Origin: Oceanomicrobium pacificus
GTDB lineage: Bacteria > Pseudomonadota > Alphaproteobacteria > Rhodobacterales > Rhodobacteraceae
Direction: 5' to 3'
Assembly: GCF_009833495.1 (NCBI RefSeq)
Contig: NZ_WUWG01000001.1
Location: 806,001 to 870,000 of the forward strand
Length of the DNA: 64,000 nucleotides
Shown here: positions 9,595-20,273 of the stretch, piece after piece
Numbering within the stretch: the stretch's first letter is position 1
How the letters are laid out: each line of letters begins with the position of its first letter
The notes under the pieces: generated by a model
What the model was told of the DNA's origin: nothing
Seen by the model: only the letters and a program-made list of their open reading frames with translations
Database searches by the model: none
Position numbers and translations under genes: made by a program

Positions 9595-9912
9595 ATGCTT
9601 TCGATCTCGACCGACCGCGACTGCCAGACAGTGATCACGACCTTCGAAGTGACGCCAGGCACCTGTCAGGATCTGCTCGACGCGCTGAAGGACGCCTATG
9701 ACGCCTTCATCCGGCATCAGCCGGGCTTCATCGGGGCCGGCCTGCATGTGAACGACGCCCAGACCCGCATCGCCAACTATTCGCAATGGCAGAAGCGGGA
9801 GGATTTTCTGGCGATGCTGCGCAGCGCGGAAATGCGCAAGCGCAACCGCAGCTTCAATGAACTGTGCAAGAGCTTCGAGCCGGTCATGTATGACGTGGGC
9901 GCGGTGTTCTAG
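9595..9912 (+). CDS. Antibiotic biosynthesis monooxygenase (ABM) family protein
   Basis: A 105-residue single-domain protein of the dimeric ferredoxin-like ABM fold: a beta strand with TTFEVTPG, a long helix (LLDALKDAYDAFIRHQPGFIGAGLHV) and the typical NYSQWQKREDF segment where family members carry the substrate- or haem-facing residues. Family members are monooxygenases or stress proteins; the substrate here is unknown. The start has a strong GAGGAGGG at 9581-9588. The next gene begins 30 bases after its stop, so the two are probably co-transcribed. Confidence 0.85.
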   Translation: MLSISTDRDCQTVITTFEVTPGTCQDLLDALKDAYDAFIRHQPGFIGAGLHVNDAQTRIANYSQWQKREDFLAMLRSAEMRKRNRSFNELCKSFEPVMYDVGAVF

Positions 9913-9942
9913 GCTTTGAGCGTATTACGGAGGAAAATTGCC

Positions 9943-10290
9943 ATGCTGAAATGGATTGCACCGCTGCTGATGGTGGCACTGGCCGCCGGACCGGCAGCTC
10001 TGGCCAAGGACAAGAAGAACAAGCCGGTGCCGCCCGGCCAGGTGAAACGGCAACTCACCCCGAGCGGCGCGAAACCGATCCCGCCCGGGCAGGCGAAGAA
10101 ATGGCTGAAGGGCGACGTGCTGCCCGCCGACCTCGACTGGGTGACAATCGACGATCTGTCGAAATGGAAGCTCGATCCGCTGAAGCCCGGGCACAAATAT
10201 GTCCGGCTCGACAACGAGATTTACGAGGTGATCGACGATACCAATACGGTCGTCGAGGCCATCGGCATCGTGGACGACTGGATCAGGTAG
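9943..10290 (+). CDS. RcnB-like small periplasmic protein
   Basis: A 115-residue protein with a Sec signal peptide (hydrophobic residues about 4-19, then a lysine-rich AKDKKNK). The mature part has two PPGQ(V/A)K repeats followed by a segment (HKYVRLDNEIYEVIDDTNTVVEAIG) that resembles the RcnB family, periplasmic proteins linked to nickel/cobalt homeostasis in E. coli. The similarity is modest and no metal ligands stand out. The ATG at 9943 is chosen because ACGGAGGA (9927-9934) lies at the right distance; the upstream TTG at 9916 precedes that site. It faces uvrB with 22 bases between stops. Confidence 0.65.
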   Translation: MLKWIAPLLMVALAAGPAALAKDKKNKPVPPGQVKRQLTPSGAKPIPPGQAKKWLKGDVLPADLDWVTIDDLSKWKLDPLKPGHKYVRLDNEIYEVIDDTNTVVEAIGIVDDWIR

Positions 10291-10312
10291 GGCGCTCCGG
10301 AGAGCGGATCAC

Positions 10313-12472
<2,160 letters not shown>

Positions 12473-12487
12473 GTTCACCCCCTGTTC
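12473..12487 (-). promoter_or_regulatory. Probable LexA (SOS) box of uvrB
   Basis: The plus strand reads GTTC-ACCCCCT-GTTC, an exact match to the alphaproteobacterial LexA direct repeat GTTC-N7-GTTC (described in Rhodobacter and relatives). It abuts the uvrB start codon and overlaps the purine-rich ribosome binding site. uvrB is an expected SOS gene, which supports the call; the overlap with the ribosome site leaves some chance of coincidence. Confidence 0.6.
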
Positions 12488-12781
12488 CGAAGCCCCATAG
12501 TTGGGCCCGACGCGCCGATTTTCAAGGCCGATGCGCGCAACCGGAAGGCGGTCTACTGACAGGGTCTGGCAGGAGCGCACACTTTTAGGTTGATTTAACC
12601 GCAATCTGTTCGCATAGTCGGATTCCGCCGGTTGGTTGCGCAGTCCACACCAAGCACACCTCGCACCCATAGCGTGGTCGACCGGCGGACCCGAAAGCCC
12701 GCGGATGCGGCTCCGCGCCGCTTGAAACAGCCCCACAAATTGGCGATAAGCGGTCAGAATTGACCGAGAGGATTCCGTCCC
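12473..12781. other. 309-base divergent intergenic region between uvrB and the complex I subunit
   Basis: It holds the LexA box at the uvrB end and presumably promoters for both genes. No convincing open frame is present. A TTGATTTAACCGCAATCTG block at 12591-12609 resembles AATTTAACGCAATTTG upstream of the beta-helix gene (6653-6668) and could be a shared promoter element. Several GC-rich imperfect inverted repeats lie around 12640-12720 without a clear role. Confidence 0.5.
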
Positions 12782-13093
12782 ATGCTCGCCCGTATCTACC
12801 AGCCCGCCAGAACCGCCATGCAATCCGGTCAGGCCAAGACGCATGTCTGGCTTCTCGAATTCGTGCCGGAGCAGGCCAAGCGCATCGATCCGCTGATGGG
12901 CTGGACCGGTTCAGGCGACATGAACCGGCAGGTGACGCTGCGGTTCGACAGCAAGGATGCCGCGGTGACCTATGCCGAGCGGCACGGGATCGCCTACCGG
13001 ATCGAGGAGCCGAAGCCGCGCAAGCACATTCTGCGCCGCGCCGGCTATGGTGACAATTTCGCCTCCAACCGTCGCAACGCCTGGACGCATTGA
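12782..13093 (+). CDS. NADH dehydrogenase (complex I) accessory subunit, NDUFS4-like
   Basis: A 103-residue protein of the ETC complex I conserved-region family, the bacterial counterpart of mitochondrial NDUFS4 (18 kDa subunit). It is found in alphaproteobacteria and stabilises the NADH-oxidising arm. Diagnostic features are the early [14 protein letters not shown], the WLLEF segment, [12 protein letters not shown] and a C-terminal Y-G-D-N-F-x-x-N-R motif. It begins at an ATG with GAGAGGA upstream and has no signal or membrane segment. It stands apart from any nuo operon; a tRNA-Arg gene begins 8 bases after its stop. Confidence 0.88.
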   Translation: MLARIYQPARTAMQSGQAKTHVWLLEFVPEQAKRIDPLMGWTGSGDMNRQVTLRFDSKDAAVTYAERHGIAYRIEEPKPRKHILRRAGYGDNFASNRRNAWTH

Positions 13094-13101
13094 CGGTCTG
13101 C

Positions 13102-13178
13102 GACCCCTTAGCTCAACTGGATAGAGCAGCTGACTTCTAATCAGCAGGTTGAGGGTTCAAGTCCTTCAGGGGTCGCCA
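13102..13178 (+). tRNA. tRNA-Arg (anticodon TCT)
   Basis: A full cloverleaf of 77 bases. Acceptor arm GACCCCT (13102-13108) pairs with AGGGGTC (13168-13174), followed by G and an encoded CCA (13176-13178). The anticodon stem GCTGA/TCAGC encloses loop CTTCTAA with TCT at 13136-13138, reading AGA. The T arm contains GGTTCAAGTCC. It lies directly after the complex I subunit gene. Confidence 0.95.
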
Positions 13179-13442
13179 TTTCCCAGATTCCTAGCCGCTG
13201 ACCGCGCATCCCGCAGGGCGCAAAAAGCTTGCGCGACCGCCGATCGCGCCCTCCAATGGGCCCCATGTCTATGTCGCACACAGAGGCCGCGGCCATTGGG
13301 CGCCATCCCGGCGCGCCGCACCGCAAGGTCCATGACTGGTGGCCGCCGCCCGCAACCCGGTTCGCCGCGCCTGCGGGCGCGTGATACTGACCGCCCGCAG
13401 CCGGGGTTGCCCCCGCGCGGGCCACGGGATGTGAGACCGACC

Positions 13443-14573
13443 ATGACGGAAATTCGCTTCGATCCAGCGCAGGGATGCCTGCGCCTTATCCGGCCCGATG
13501 GCACGGCCGATGCCTACCCCTATCTCTGGCTGCGGGACAATGACCCTGCCGGCTTCCATCCGCAGACCGGCGAGCGGAGTTTCGATCTGTTGAGCGTGCC
13601 GCCCGATCTGGCGCCGCAAACGGCCTCGGTGGCGGACGGGATGTTGCACCTGTTCTGGCCGGACGGGGCCGAGACACGTGTCGCACTCGACTGGCTGGCC
13701 GCGCATAGGCCCGGGCACAGGCGCCCCGATCCGGCGGATGTCGCCCCGCATGTCTGGACGGCAGATCTGACCCCGGCGGGCATTCCGCGCGCCGCGGCCT
13801 GTGACCTGCTCACCGATGATGCGGCGCTTCTCGACTGGATCGTTGCGGTCAAGCGGGTCGGGCTGGCGCTTGTCACCGGGCTTGCCGACGACCGGGAGGC
13901 CGGGCTCGATGTGGCACGGCGGGTCGGTTTCCTGCGCGAGACGAATTTCGGCCGGACCTTCGAGGTCATGTCGAAACCCGATCCCAACAATCTGGCCTAC
14001 ACGGCCGATGCGCTGCCGCTGCACACGGACCTGCCCAATCAGGATCTGCCGCCCGGCATGCAGTTCCTGCATTGCCTCGCCAACGAGGCCGAAGGCGGCG
14101 GATCGGTCTTTGCCGACGGGTTCGCGCTGGCCGAAGCGCTGGCAAATGCGGCACCAGACGCCGCCGATGCGCTCGCCGACATCGCCATTCCGTTCCGGTT
14201 CCACGATTCGGAATTCGACATTCGCAGCCGCAAGCCGGTGCTGGTGCGCGACCGGGATGGCAGGCTGCGCGAGGTCTGCTACAACGCCCATATCGCAGAT
14301 ATAGCCGATATGGGCCTAGACGAGATGACACGCTTCTACCCCGCCTACCGGCGGTTCATGGCGCTGACGCGCGACCCGGCTTTCCGGCTGGAACTGAAGC
14401 TCGCCGCGGGCGAGATGGTCGTGTTCGACAATCGCCGCGTGCTGCACGGGCGGAGCGCGTTTGACCCCGCGACAGGGCGGCGGCACCTGCGGGGCGCCTA
14501 TGTCGACCGCGGCGAGTGGGACAGCCGGTTGCGTATCCTGACAGCTGCGCTGAACAGGCCGGCCGCCGCATGA
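13443..14573 (+). CDS. TauD/TfdA dioxygenase, gamma-butyrobetaine hydroxylase-like
   Basis: An Fe(II)/2-oxoglutarate oxygenase of 376 residues. The N-terminal GBBH-like domain (about 1-100, with YLWLRDNDP at 27-35) precedes the jelly-roll catalytic domain. Iron ligands are visible as H194 and D196 (LPLHTDLPNQ) and distal H335 (RRVLHGRSAF); R-rich RRHLRGAY near 347-353 probably binds 2-oxoglutarate. In true gamma-butyrobetaine and trimethyllysine hydroxylases the N-terminal domain has a zinc site with several cysteines after WLRDN; here those are replaced (DPAGFHPQTGE), so substrate identity is uncertain. The ATG at 13443 starts family sequence; the frame is open upstream to 13149, which overlaps the tRNA. 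The stop overlaps the next gene start (ATGA), so expression with the transporter is coupled. Confidence 0.85.
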   Translation: MTEIRFDPAQGCLRLIRPDGTADAYPYLWLRDNDPAGFHPQTGERSFDLLSVPPDLAPQTASVADGMLHLFWPDGAETRVALDWLAAHRPGHRRPDPADVAPHVWTADLTPAGIPRAAACDLLTDDAALLDWIVAVKRVGLALVTGLADDREAGLDVARRVGFLRETNFGRTFEVMSKPDPNNLAYTADALPLHTDLPNQDLPPGMQFLHCLANEAEGGGSVFADGFALAEALANAAPDAADALADIAIPFRFHDSEFDIRSRKPVLVRDRDGRLREVCYNAHIADIADMGLDEMTRFYPAYRRFMALTRDPAFRLELKLAAGEMVVFDNRRVLHGRSAFDPATGRRHLRGAYVDRGEWDSRLRILTAALNRPAAA

Positions 14574-15472
14574 GCGACCTGCCCGCCACGCCGAGCCGTC
14601 GTGATGCGGAGATCGGGATCGCGTTCATGCTGCTCGCGATGTTCCTGTTCACCGCCAATGACGCGCTCGGGAAATGGGTGGTGGCGGATATGCCGGTGGG
14701 CCAGATCCTTGCCGTGCGCAGTGCCGCCGCGCTGGCCCTGCTGGCGCTGATCGGCCGTCTGAAGCCGCGCGCGCTGGTGGCCCAGATCAAGGCCGATCCC
14801 GCCCTGTCGGCCCTTCGGCTGGCGCTCGTCGCGGCGGAGCCGGCCTGCTTCTACTGGTCGGTGCGCTACCTGCCGCTCGCGGATGTGTTCGCCTTCTACA
14901 TGGCCTCGCCGCTCTTCCTGACGATCCTGTCGGCGGTGGTCCTGCGCGAGCCTGTGGGACCGCGCCGCTGGACGGCGGTGCTCCTCGGGCTGGTCGGGGT
15001 GGTGCTTGTCTTCCCGCCCTCGGGCGCGGCCCTGTCGCTGCCGGCGCTCGTGGCGCTTGCAGGCTCGCTGTCGCTCGCGGGGATGCTGGTGCTCACGCGG
15101 ATGCTGCGCCACAGCGATGCGGTTGGGCTGCTCGCGCTCCAGACTCTGGTCGTGGGGCTGGCCGGTGCCGCGACCCTGCCCTTTGCTTATGTCGCCGCAT
15201 CACCGCTGGTCTTCGGGCAGATGGCGGTGCTGGGCGTGGTGGCGCTGGCAGCACACTATCTGATGAACCAGTCGGTCTCGATCGCGCCCTCGTCGCTGGT
15301 CGCCCCGTTCCAGTACAGCTCGATCGTCTGGGCGATCCTGCTGGGCTACCTGGTCTGGGGCGATTTTCCGAGCTGGCGGGCGCTGGCGGGCACGGCGCTC
15401 ATCACCGGGTCCGGCCTCGCCGTTCTGCATTTCGAGCGCCGGGCAGCCCAGAGGGCCGCACGACAGAGCTGA
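14570..15472 (+). CDS. EamA-family drug/metabolite transporter
   Basis: An inner-membrane protein of 300 residues with about ten hydrophobic segments in two repeated EamA halves; the second half begins near residue 155. Family members export or import small metabolites. Translational coupling with the upstream 2-oxoglutarate dioxygenase (4-base overlap) suggests a related substrate, perhaps a betaine or its product, but the sequence does not show it. The short loop RAAQRAARQS forms a basic cytoplasmic tail. It converges on rlmN with only five bases between stops. Confidence 0.88.
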   Translation: MSDLPATPSRRDAEIGIAFMLLAMFLFTANDALGKWVVADMPVGQILAVRSAAALALLALIGRLKPRALVAQIKADPALSALRLALVAAEPACFYWSVRYLPLADVFAFYMASPLFLTILSAVVLREPVGPRRWTAVLLGLVGVVLVFPPSGAALSLPALVALAGSLSLAGMLVLTRMLRHSDAVGLLALQTLVVGLAGAATLPFAYVAASPLVFGQMAVLGVVALAAHYLMNQSVSIAPSSLVAPFQYSSIVWAILLGYLVWGDFPSWRALAGTALITGSGLAVLHFERRAAQRAARQS

Positions 15473-15477
15473 CGGGA

Positions 15478-16659
15478 TCAGGCTGCGCCGGTTTCCGCGG
15501 CAATCTGGGCGCGGCTTTTGCGCGCGCGCTCGGTCGCGCTTTTCAGCTGCCCGCAGGCCGCCATGATATCCTCGCCCCGCGGCGTGCGGACGGGCGAGGC
15601 ATAGCCGGCCTTGTTCACGATCTCCGCAAAGGCCTCGATCCGGTCCCAGTCCGACCGCTCATAGGGCGCGCCGGGCCACGGGTTAAAGGGGATCAGGTTG
15701 ATCTTGGCCGGAATGCCCGCGATCAGTTTCACCAGACGCCGCGCATCCGCATCGCTGTCATTCACATCCTTCAGCATCACATATTCGAAGGTGATGCGCT
15801 CGGAATTGGACAGGCGCGGATAGTCGCGCAATGCCTGCAACAGCGTCTCGATGTTCCATTTCTTATTGATCGGCACCAGCCTGTCGCGCACCTCGTCGGT
15901 GGTCGCGTGGAAACTGACGGCGAGCAGGCAGCCGATTTCCGCGCCCGCGCGGGCGATCTCGGGCACGACGCCCGACGTCGAGAGCGTGATCCGGCGGCGC
16001 GAGAGGGAAATCCCCTCATTGTCCATCGCGATCTGCATCGCATCGCGCACATTGTCGAGATTGTAGAGCGGCTCGCCCATCCCCATCAGAACGATGTTGG
16101 ACACAAGCCGGCGGTCCGACGGGCGCTCGCCCGCTTTCGGCCATTCGCCAAGATCGTCGCGCGCAACAAGGATCTGGCCGACGATCTCGGCGGCGGTCAG
16201 GTTGCGCACCAGTTTCTGCGTGCCGGTGTGGCAGAAGGAACAGGTGAGCGTGCAGCCGACCTGGCTGGAAATGCAGAGCGTGCCGCGATCCTCCTCGGGG
16301 ATATAGACGGCCTCCACCTCGTGCCCGCCGGCGATCCGCAGAAGGTATTTGCGGGTGCCATCCTCGGAAATCTGACGCGTGACGATCTCGGGGCGGGCAA
16401 TGTCGAACGCCTCAGAAAGCAGCGCGCGATACGGTTTGGCGAGGTTCGTCATCTCGTCGAAATCCTGCACGCCGCGCACGTAGAGCCATTGCCAAATCTG
16501 CCCCGCGCGCATCCGCGCCTGTTTCTCTGGCGTGCCCGCTTCGATGAGGGCCGCGCGCAACTGGTCGCGGGTCATCCCGATCAGGTTCGGGCGCGCGCCC
16601 TCCTCCGACTTGCGGGGAATGGTCAGAAGGTCCTGCGTGATCGGTGCAGTGGCGGACAT
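15478..16659 (-). CDS. rlmN: 23S rRNA (adenine2503-C2)-methyltransferase (also tRNA A37), radical SAM
   Basis: RlmN methylates C2 of A2503 in 23S rRNA and A37 of some tRNAs. The 393-residue product has the radical SAM cluster motif CxxxCxxC (C136, C140, C143 in GCTLTCSFC) and the two further cysteines used in the methyl-transfer mechanism, C129 (TLCISSQ) and C369 (MAACGQL). The glycine-rich SAM segment ([13 protein letters not shown]) is present. The start at 16659 (MSATAPI) is chosen because the longer frame adds sequence not typical of the family. Both the 3' overlap-free arrangement and orientation suggest a single-gene unit with ialB upstream on the same strand, 111 bases away. Confidence 0.95.
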   Translation of the reverse strand: MSATAPITQDLLTIPRKSEEGARPNLIGMTRDQLRAALIEAGTPEKQARMRAGQIWQWLYVRGVQDFDEMTNLAKPYRALLSEAFDIARPEIVTRQISEDGTRKYLLRIAGGHEVEAVYIPEEDRGTLCISSQVGCTLTCSFCHTGTQKLVRNLTAAEIVGQILVARDDLGEWPKAGERPSDRRLVSNIVLMGMGEPLYNLDNVRDAMQIAMDNEGISLSRRRITLSTSGVVPEIARAGAEIGCLLAVSFHATTDEVRDRLVPINKKWNIETLLQALRDYPRLSNSERITFEYVMLKDVNDSDADARRLVKLIAGIPAKINLIPFNPWPGAPYERSDWDRIEAFAEIVNKAGYASPVRTPRGEDIMAACGQLKSATERARKSRAQIAAETGAA

Positions 16660-16770
16660 GGCGGGGCTCCGGCGGATCTCAAAGCGTGAAAATGACGACG
16701 CCCCCCGGATGCCGGAGGGCGTGAACAGCCATCTATATAGCATTGACGGCGGGCAGATGCCAGAGGTGCC

Positions 16771-17313
16771 CTATTTGCACATGTTCGCGGCATTCTCGAT
16801 CGCGGCGGTGAAGCCCTTGAGCGAGAAACTGTCGGTCGTCGTGGTCCCGCGGGAGGACACGCCGACAACTCTTGCGGTGATACCGGCTTTCATCTTGGCG
16901 ATGAGCGCAGCTTCGCGGTTCGGGTCGCCCCAGGCCCATTCGGCATCGACGCTGCTGTCGGGATAAAGCGAATATTCCTCGTCATCGATGATGATCTTCA
17001 CGGTGCTGCCCTGCCGCAGCGGGTAGCCGGCGGCGAAGCTGACCTCCGTCACGTTGCTGCCGGGACGCTGAACCACATAGAGCCGGATATCGCCGCGCCG
17101 CACCGACACGGTGGAACCGTTGCGCTTGGCGGTGCTCGACGAGGGTGCGGAAACGATGAAACATTCCACCGGCGCGCCCGTTTTCTTGGCGTACCAATCG
17201 TTGAACTGGGTGGCGTCCTGCGCGGACACGGCCCCGGCGCCAAGGCCGAGACCGGCAGCCAGCACCAGCGTGCGGAACAGGGAACGGGCCGGATTGCGGG
17301 TGGATCGGGTCAT
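16771..17313 (-). CDS. Invasion-associated locus B (IalB) family protein
   Basis: A 180-residue periplasmic or surface protein with a Sec signal peptide (hydrophobic about residues 14-30, cleavage after VSA near 31). Mature features fit IalB: FNDWYAKK after the signal, a cysteine in VECFIV, and the C-terminal GFTAAIENAANMCK with a second cysteine that probably pairs with the first. In Bartonella IalB is linked to erythrocyte invasion; in free-living Rhodobacterales the family is widespread and its role unknown, so the name should not be read as virulence. A GGAGG lies upstream of the start. Confidence 0.88.
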   Translation of the reverse strand: MTRSTRNPARSLFRTLVLAAGLGLGAGAVSAQDATQFNDWYAKKTGAPVECFIVSAPSSSTAKRNGSTVSVRRGDIRLYVVQRPGSNVTEVSFAAGYPLRQGSTVKIIIDDEEYSLYPDSSVDAEWAWGDPNREAALIAKMKAGITARVVGVSSRGTTTTDSFSLKGFTAAIENAANMCK

Positions 17314-17490
17314 CTACTACTCAGCCTCCAGAGGTTCGGTTGCGTGCTGGGGTCCCTGCCCGTGATCGGGTCTTTGCCGGACCGGCGCGCCATGTCTTGC
17401 CTGCTTGTATTTACCCCGAAAGCAAGAGATGTTTCCACCCCCAATGCACCTGCTGGCAGGCTTGTGAAGCGCGATCGAAAGGAAGACGAG

Positions 17491-18504
17491 ATGAGCGAAC
17501 CCGTGATACTGGCCGATGTCTGGCGCGGCGGCCGGATCGAGTCGCGGCACCGCGGCCATGCGGTGATCTGCACGGCAGGCGGGGACACGGTGGCTGCATG
17601 GGGCGACCCGGAAGCGGTGATCTATCCGCGCTCCTCGTGCAAGATGATCCAGGCGCTACCGCTCGTGGAAAGCGGCGCGGCGGACCGGGCGGGGCTGACG
17701 TCGGAACATCTGGCGCTCGCCTGTGCCTCGCACAGCGGTGCGGCCATGCATGTCACCCGTGTCGAGGATTGGCTGAAGGGGCTTGGCATGAGCGAGGCGG
17801 ACCTGCGCTGCGGCATCCAGATGCCCGGCGATCGGACCGAGCGCCACCGGCTGCGTGCCGACGGCACCGCCCCCTGCCAGTGCCACAACAACTGTTCGGG
17901 CAAGCATGCGGGCTTCCTGACCCTGTCGAAGCATCTTCAGGCCGGACCGGAATATTGCGAACTGGACCATCCGGTGCAGCTGGCGGTCCGCGACGCGTTC
18001 GAGGACATGACCGGCGAGCGCAGCGCGGGCTACGGGATCGATGGCTGTTCGGCGCCCAATTTCACGACAAGCCTGACCGGTCTTGCGCGCGCCGCCGCGC
18101 GGATGGCCGACACGTCGGGCCTGCGCCCTGTGCGCGCGGCAGCGGCCGAACGGCTGGTTGCGGCCATGGGGCGGCACCCGCTCCTGATCGCGGGCGAGGG
18201 GCGCGGCTGTTCGGAACTGGTTGCGGCGATGGACGGGCGCACGGTCATCAAGACGGGCGCGGAAGGGGTCTACTTGGGCATCCTGCCCGACCGCGGGCTC
18301 GGGATTGCGCTGAAGGTGGAGGATGGCGCGACCCGCGCGTCCGAAGCGGCCATTGCGGCGCTTCTGGTGCGGCTCAGCCAGATCGAGGCCGACCATCCGG
18401 CGGTGCAGCGCCGGATGAAGGCCGAGTTGCGCAACCGCCGCGACCTGCTTGTCGGTCATGTCACCGCGTCGGAGGAAATTTTCGCAGGCGGCGCGGCGCT
18501 CTGA
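17491..18504 (+). CDS. L-asparaginase, Rhizobium etli AnsA/ReAV-type (asparaginase II family)
   Basis: Hydrolyses asparagine to aspartate and ammonia. The 337-residue protein belongs to the structurally distinct class related to ReAV of Rhizobium etli, with a serine beta-lactamase-like fold rather than the E. coli type. Residues match the known ReAV catalytic and zinc sites closely: S48 and K51 in SSCK, S80 in ASHSG, C135 and K138 in NNCSGK, C186 in DGCSAPN and K254 in VIKTGAEG. There is no signal peptide. The ATG at 17491 follows AAGGAAGA and avoids the non-homologous upstream stretch. It converges on degP with a perfect hairpin between them. Confidence 0.88.
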   Translation: MSEPVILADVWRGGRIESRHRGHAVICTAGGDTVAAWGDPEAVIYPRSSCKMIQALPLVESGAADRAGLTSEHLALACASHSGAAMHVTRVEDWLKGLGMSEADLRCGIQMPGDRTERHRLRADGTAPCQCHNNCSGKHAGFLTLSKHLQAGPEYCELDHPVQLAVRDAFEDMTGERSAGYGIDGCSAPNFTTSLTGLARAAARMADTSGLRPVRAAAAERLVAAMGRHPLLIAGEGRGCSELVAAMDGRTVIKTGAEGVYLGILPDRGLGIALKVEDGATRASEAAIAALLVRLSQIEADHPAVQRRMKAELRNRRDLLVGHVTASEEIFAGGAAL

Positions 18505-18568
18505 GGGGCCTCGCCGCCTGCTGGAACGACAACCGGGCCGACGGGACTGACCCGCCGACCCGGTCGCT

Positions 18569-18595
18569 GGCCGGATCCCTGCTCCGGATCCGGCC
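18569..18595. terminator. Perfect 10-bp hairpin between asparaginase gene and degP
   Basis: GGCCGGATCC (18569-18578) and GGATCCGGCC (18586-18595) pair perfectly around a seven-base loop in the 111-base gap between two convergent genes. No T-run follows on either strand. Position suggests a bidirectional transcription end or RNA 3' end stabiliser. Confidence 0.45.
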
Positions 18596-18615
18596 CGATG
18601 CCGGTACCGGGTGCG

Positions 18616-20070
18616 TCAGGACACGGCGACTTCGGCACCGACATAGAGCGCGTTCCCGCCACGGTTCACCCGCAGGAGCACCTTGTCCTGTGCATCGGCC
18701 GACTTGATCGCTGCGGCCAGATCGGCGGGCGAGGTGACCGGCTTGCCATAGGCTTCCTCAATCACGTCGCCGGGCAGAAGCTTGCCCGCGTTCGGCCCAT
18801 CGGGCGCCACGGAGGCAACAAGCACGCCGGACGTGTCCTCATCGAGGCCCATCTGCCGCGCCAGATCGGCTGTCAGCGGCTCCACGGTGATGCCGAGCGG
18901 CGAACTGGCCGGCTCGACCTGCGCCGGGGCGCCGGACTCCGCAGCCGCAAGTTTCCCGATTTCCACCGGCAGGACCATCTCCTCGCCATTGCGAATGATG
19001 GTCAGCTCCGCCGTGGTGCCGGCACGGATCGCGGCAATGAGACCGGGCAGGTCGCTCATCTCTTCGACGGGCTGGCCGTCAACGGCGACGATCAGGTCGC
19101 CCGATTTCAGCTTGGCCTTCAGGGCCGGACTGTCGGGCTGCACGTCCGAGACGAGCGCGCCGCGCGCCGTGTCGAGGCCCATGGCACCAGCCAGGTCCGG
19201 CGTCACCGTCTGGATCTGCACCCCGAGCCAGCCGCGTTCGACCGTGCCGGTGTCGCGCAGCTGGTCGACGATGCCCTGCACCGTCTTGGCCGGGATCGAG
19301 AAACCGATGCCCACCGAGCCGCCCGACGGGCTGAAGATCGCGGTGTTCATGCCCACGACCTCGCCATCCTCGTTGAAGAGCGGGCCGCCGGAATTGCCGC
19401 GGTTGATCGCTGCGTCGGTCTGGATGTAGCTGTCATAGGGGCCGGAATTGATGTTCCGGCCAAGCGCGGAGACGATGCCCGAAGTCACGGTGCCGCCCAG
19501 ACCGAACGGGTTGCCCACCGCCACGACCGCATCGCCCACACGCAGCTCGTCACTGTCGCCGAAGGGCACGGTCGGTAGGTCCTCCGCGCCTTCGATCTGC
19601 AGGAGGGCGATATCAGTCATCGGGTCGGAGCCGACAAGCGTTGCCTCGAACACGCGGCCGTCCTCGAGCGTCACCTTCAGCTCGGTCGCGCCTTCGACCA
19701 CATGGTTGTTGGTCACGATCTCGCCCGTGTCGGAGATGATGTAACCGGACCCGAGGCCACGGGCCGGGGCAGGCTGCTGGGGCTGGCCCATGCCGGGATT
19801 GCCGAACTGGCGGAAAAACTCCTCGAACGGAGAACCCGGCGGGAAGGGAAGATCGGGAATGGCGCGACCGGCCGCCGGGGTCGGCTTGGTGGAGGTCACT
19901 TCGATGAAGACCACGGCAGGGGAGACCTGTTCCACAAGGTCGGCATAACCGCCTTCAGGCACATGGGCATAGGCCGGAATGGCCGTGGTGCTGGTCAGCG
20001 CGGTCAGGCCGAGTGCCGAGGCCACGGCGAGCGCGCGCACGGATTTGGTCAGGGTCGGGATCTGTGTCAT
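18616..20070 (-). CDS. DegP/MucD-type periplasmic serine endoprotease with two PDZ domains
   Basis: A trypsin-like protease and chaperone that removes damaged envelope proteins. The 484-residue form has a Sec signal peptide (hydrophobic about 12-30, cleavage near PAYA, residue 35), the catalytic triad H123 (NNHVV), D153 (MTDIALL) and S227 (GNSGGP), a Gly/Pro/Gln-rich loop near 90-104, and two PDZ domains at about 265-355 and 385-480. The ATG at 20070 has GAGGAA ten bases upstream; in-frame ATGs at 20088 and 20112 would only extend the signal peptide. It is divergent from a two-component system across 203 bases with repeated TTTCG elements, so stress-responsive control by that system is likely. 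Confidence 0.92.
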   Translation of the reverse strand: MTQIPTLTKSVRALAVASALGLTALTSTTAIPAYAHVPEGGYADLVEQVSPAVVFIEVTSTKPTPAAGRAIPDLPFPPGSPFEEFFRQFGNPGMGQPQQPAPARGLGSGYIISDTGEIVTNNHVVEGATELKVTLEDGRVFEATLVGSDPMTDIALLQIEGAEDLPTVPFGDSDELRVGDAVVAVGNPFGLGGTVTSGIVSALGRNINSGPYDSYIQTDAAINRGNSGGPLFNEDGEVVGMNTAIFSPSGGSVGIGFSIPAKTVQGIVDQLRDTGTVERGWLGVQIQTVTPDLAGAMGLDTARGALVSDVQPDSPALKAKLKSGDLIVAVDGQPVEEMSDLPGLIAAIRAGTTAELTIIRNGEEMVLPVEIGKLAAAESGAPAQVEPASSPLGITVEPLTADLARQMGLDEDTSGVLVASVAPDGPNAGKLLPGDVIEEAYGKPVTSPADLAAAIKSADAQDKVLLRVNRGGNALYVGAEVAVS

Positions 20071-20144
20071 CTGAATCTGGTTCCTCATTGCGTCAGACGG
20101 ACCGGGTGTCATCCCGGCTTTGGCTGATAGATGCGCCGCCGAGG

Positions 20145-20217
20145 TTTCGCCGTCCTGTCCGCAGGATTACAGTTTCGTAAGAAACGCCCGATTTCGCCGT
20201 TTCCGCACGGTTTCGCC
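20145..20217. promoter_or_regulatory. Repeated TTTCG elements in the degP/response-regulator divergent promoter
   Basis: TTTCG occurs at 20145, 20173, 20192 and 20211, the last three exactly 19 bases apart. Three of the copies read TTTCGCC, and the second sits in an inverted repeat GTTTC-GTAA-GAAAC (20172-20185). Even spacing in a shared regulatory gap suggests binding sites for the adjacent OmpR-type regulator; no direct evidence of binding exists. Confidence 0.35.
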
Positions 20218-20273
20218 ATGGAAAGCGCGGGAAATTCGCTCGCAATCGGGCGCGGACATGCTAGCAAATTCCC

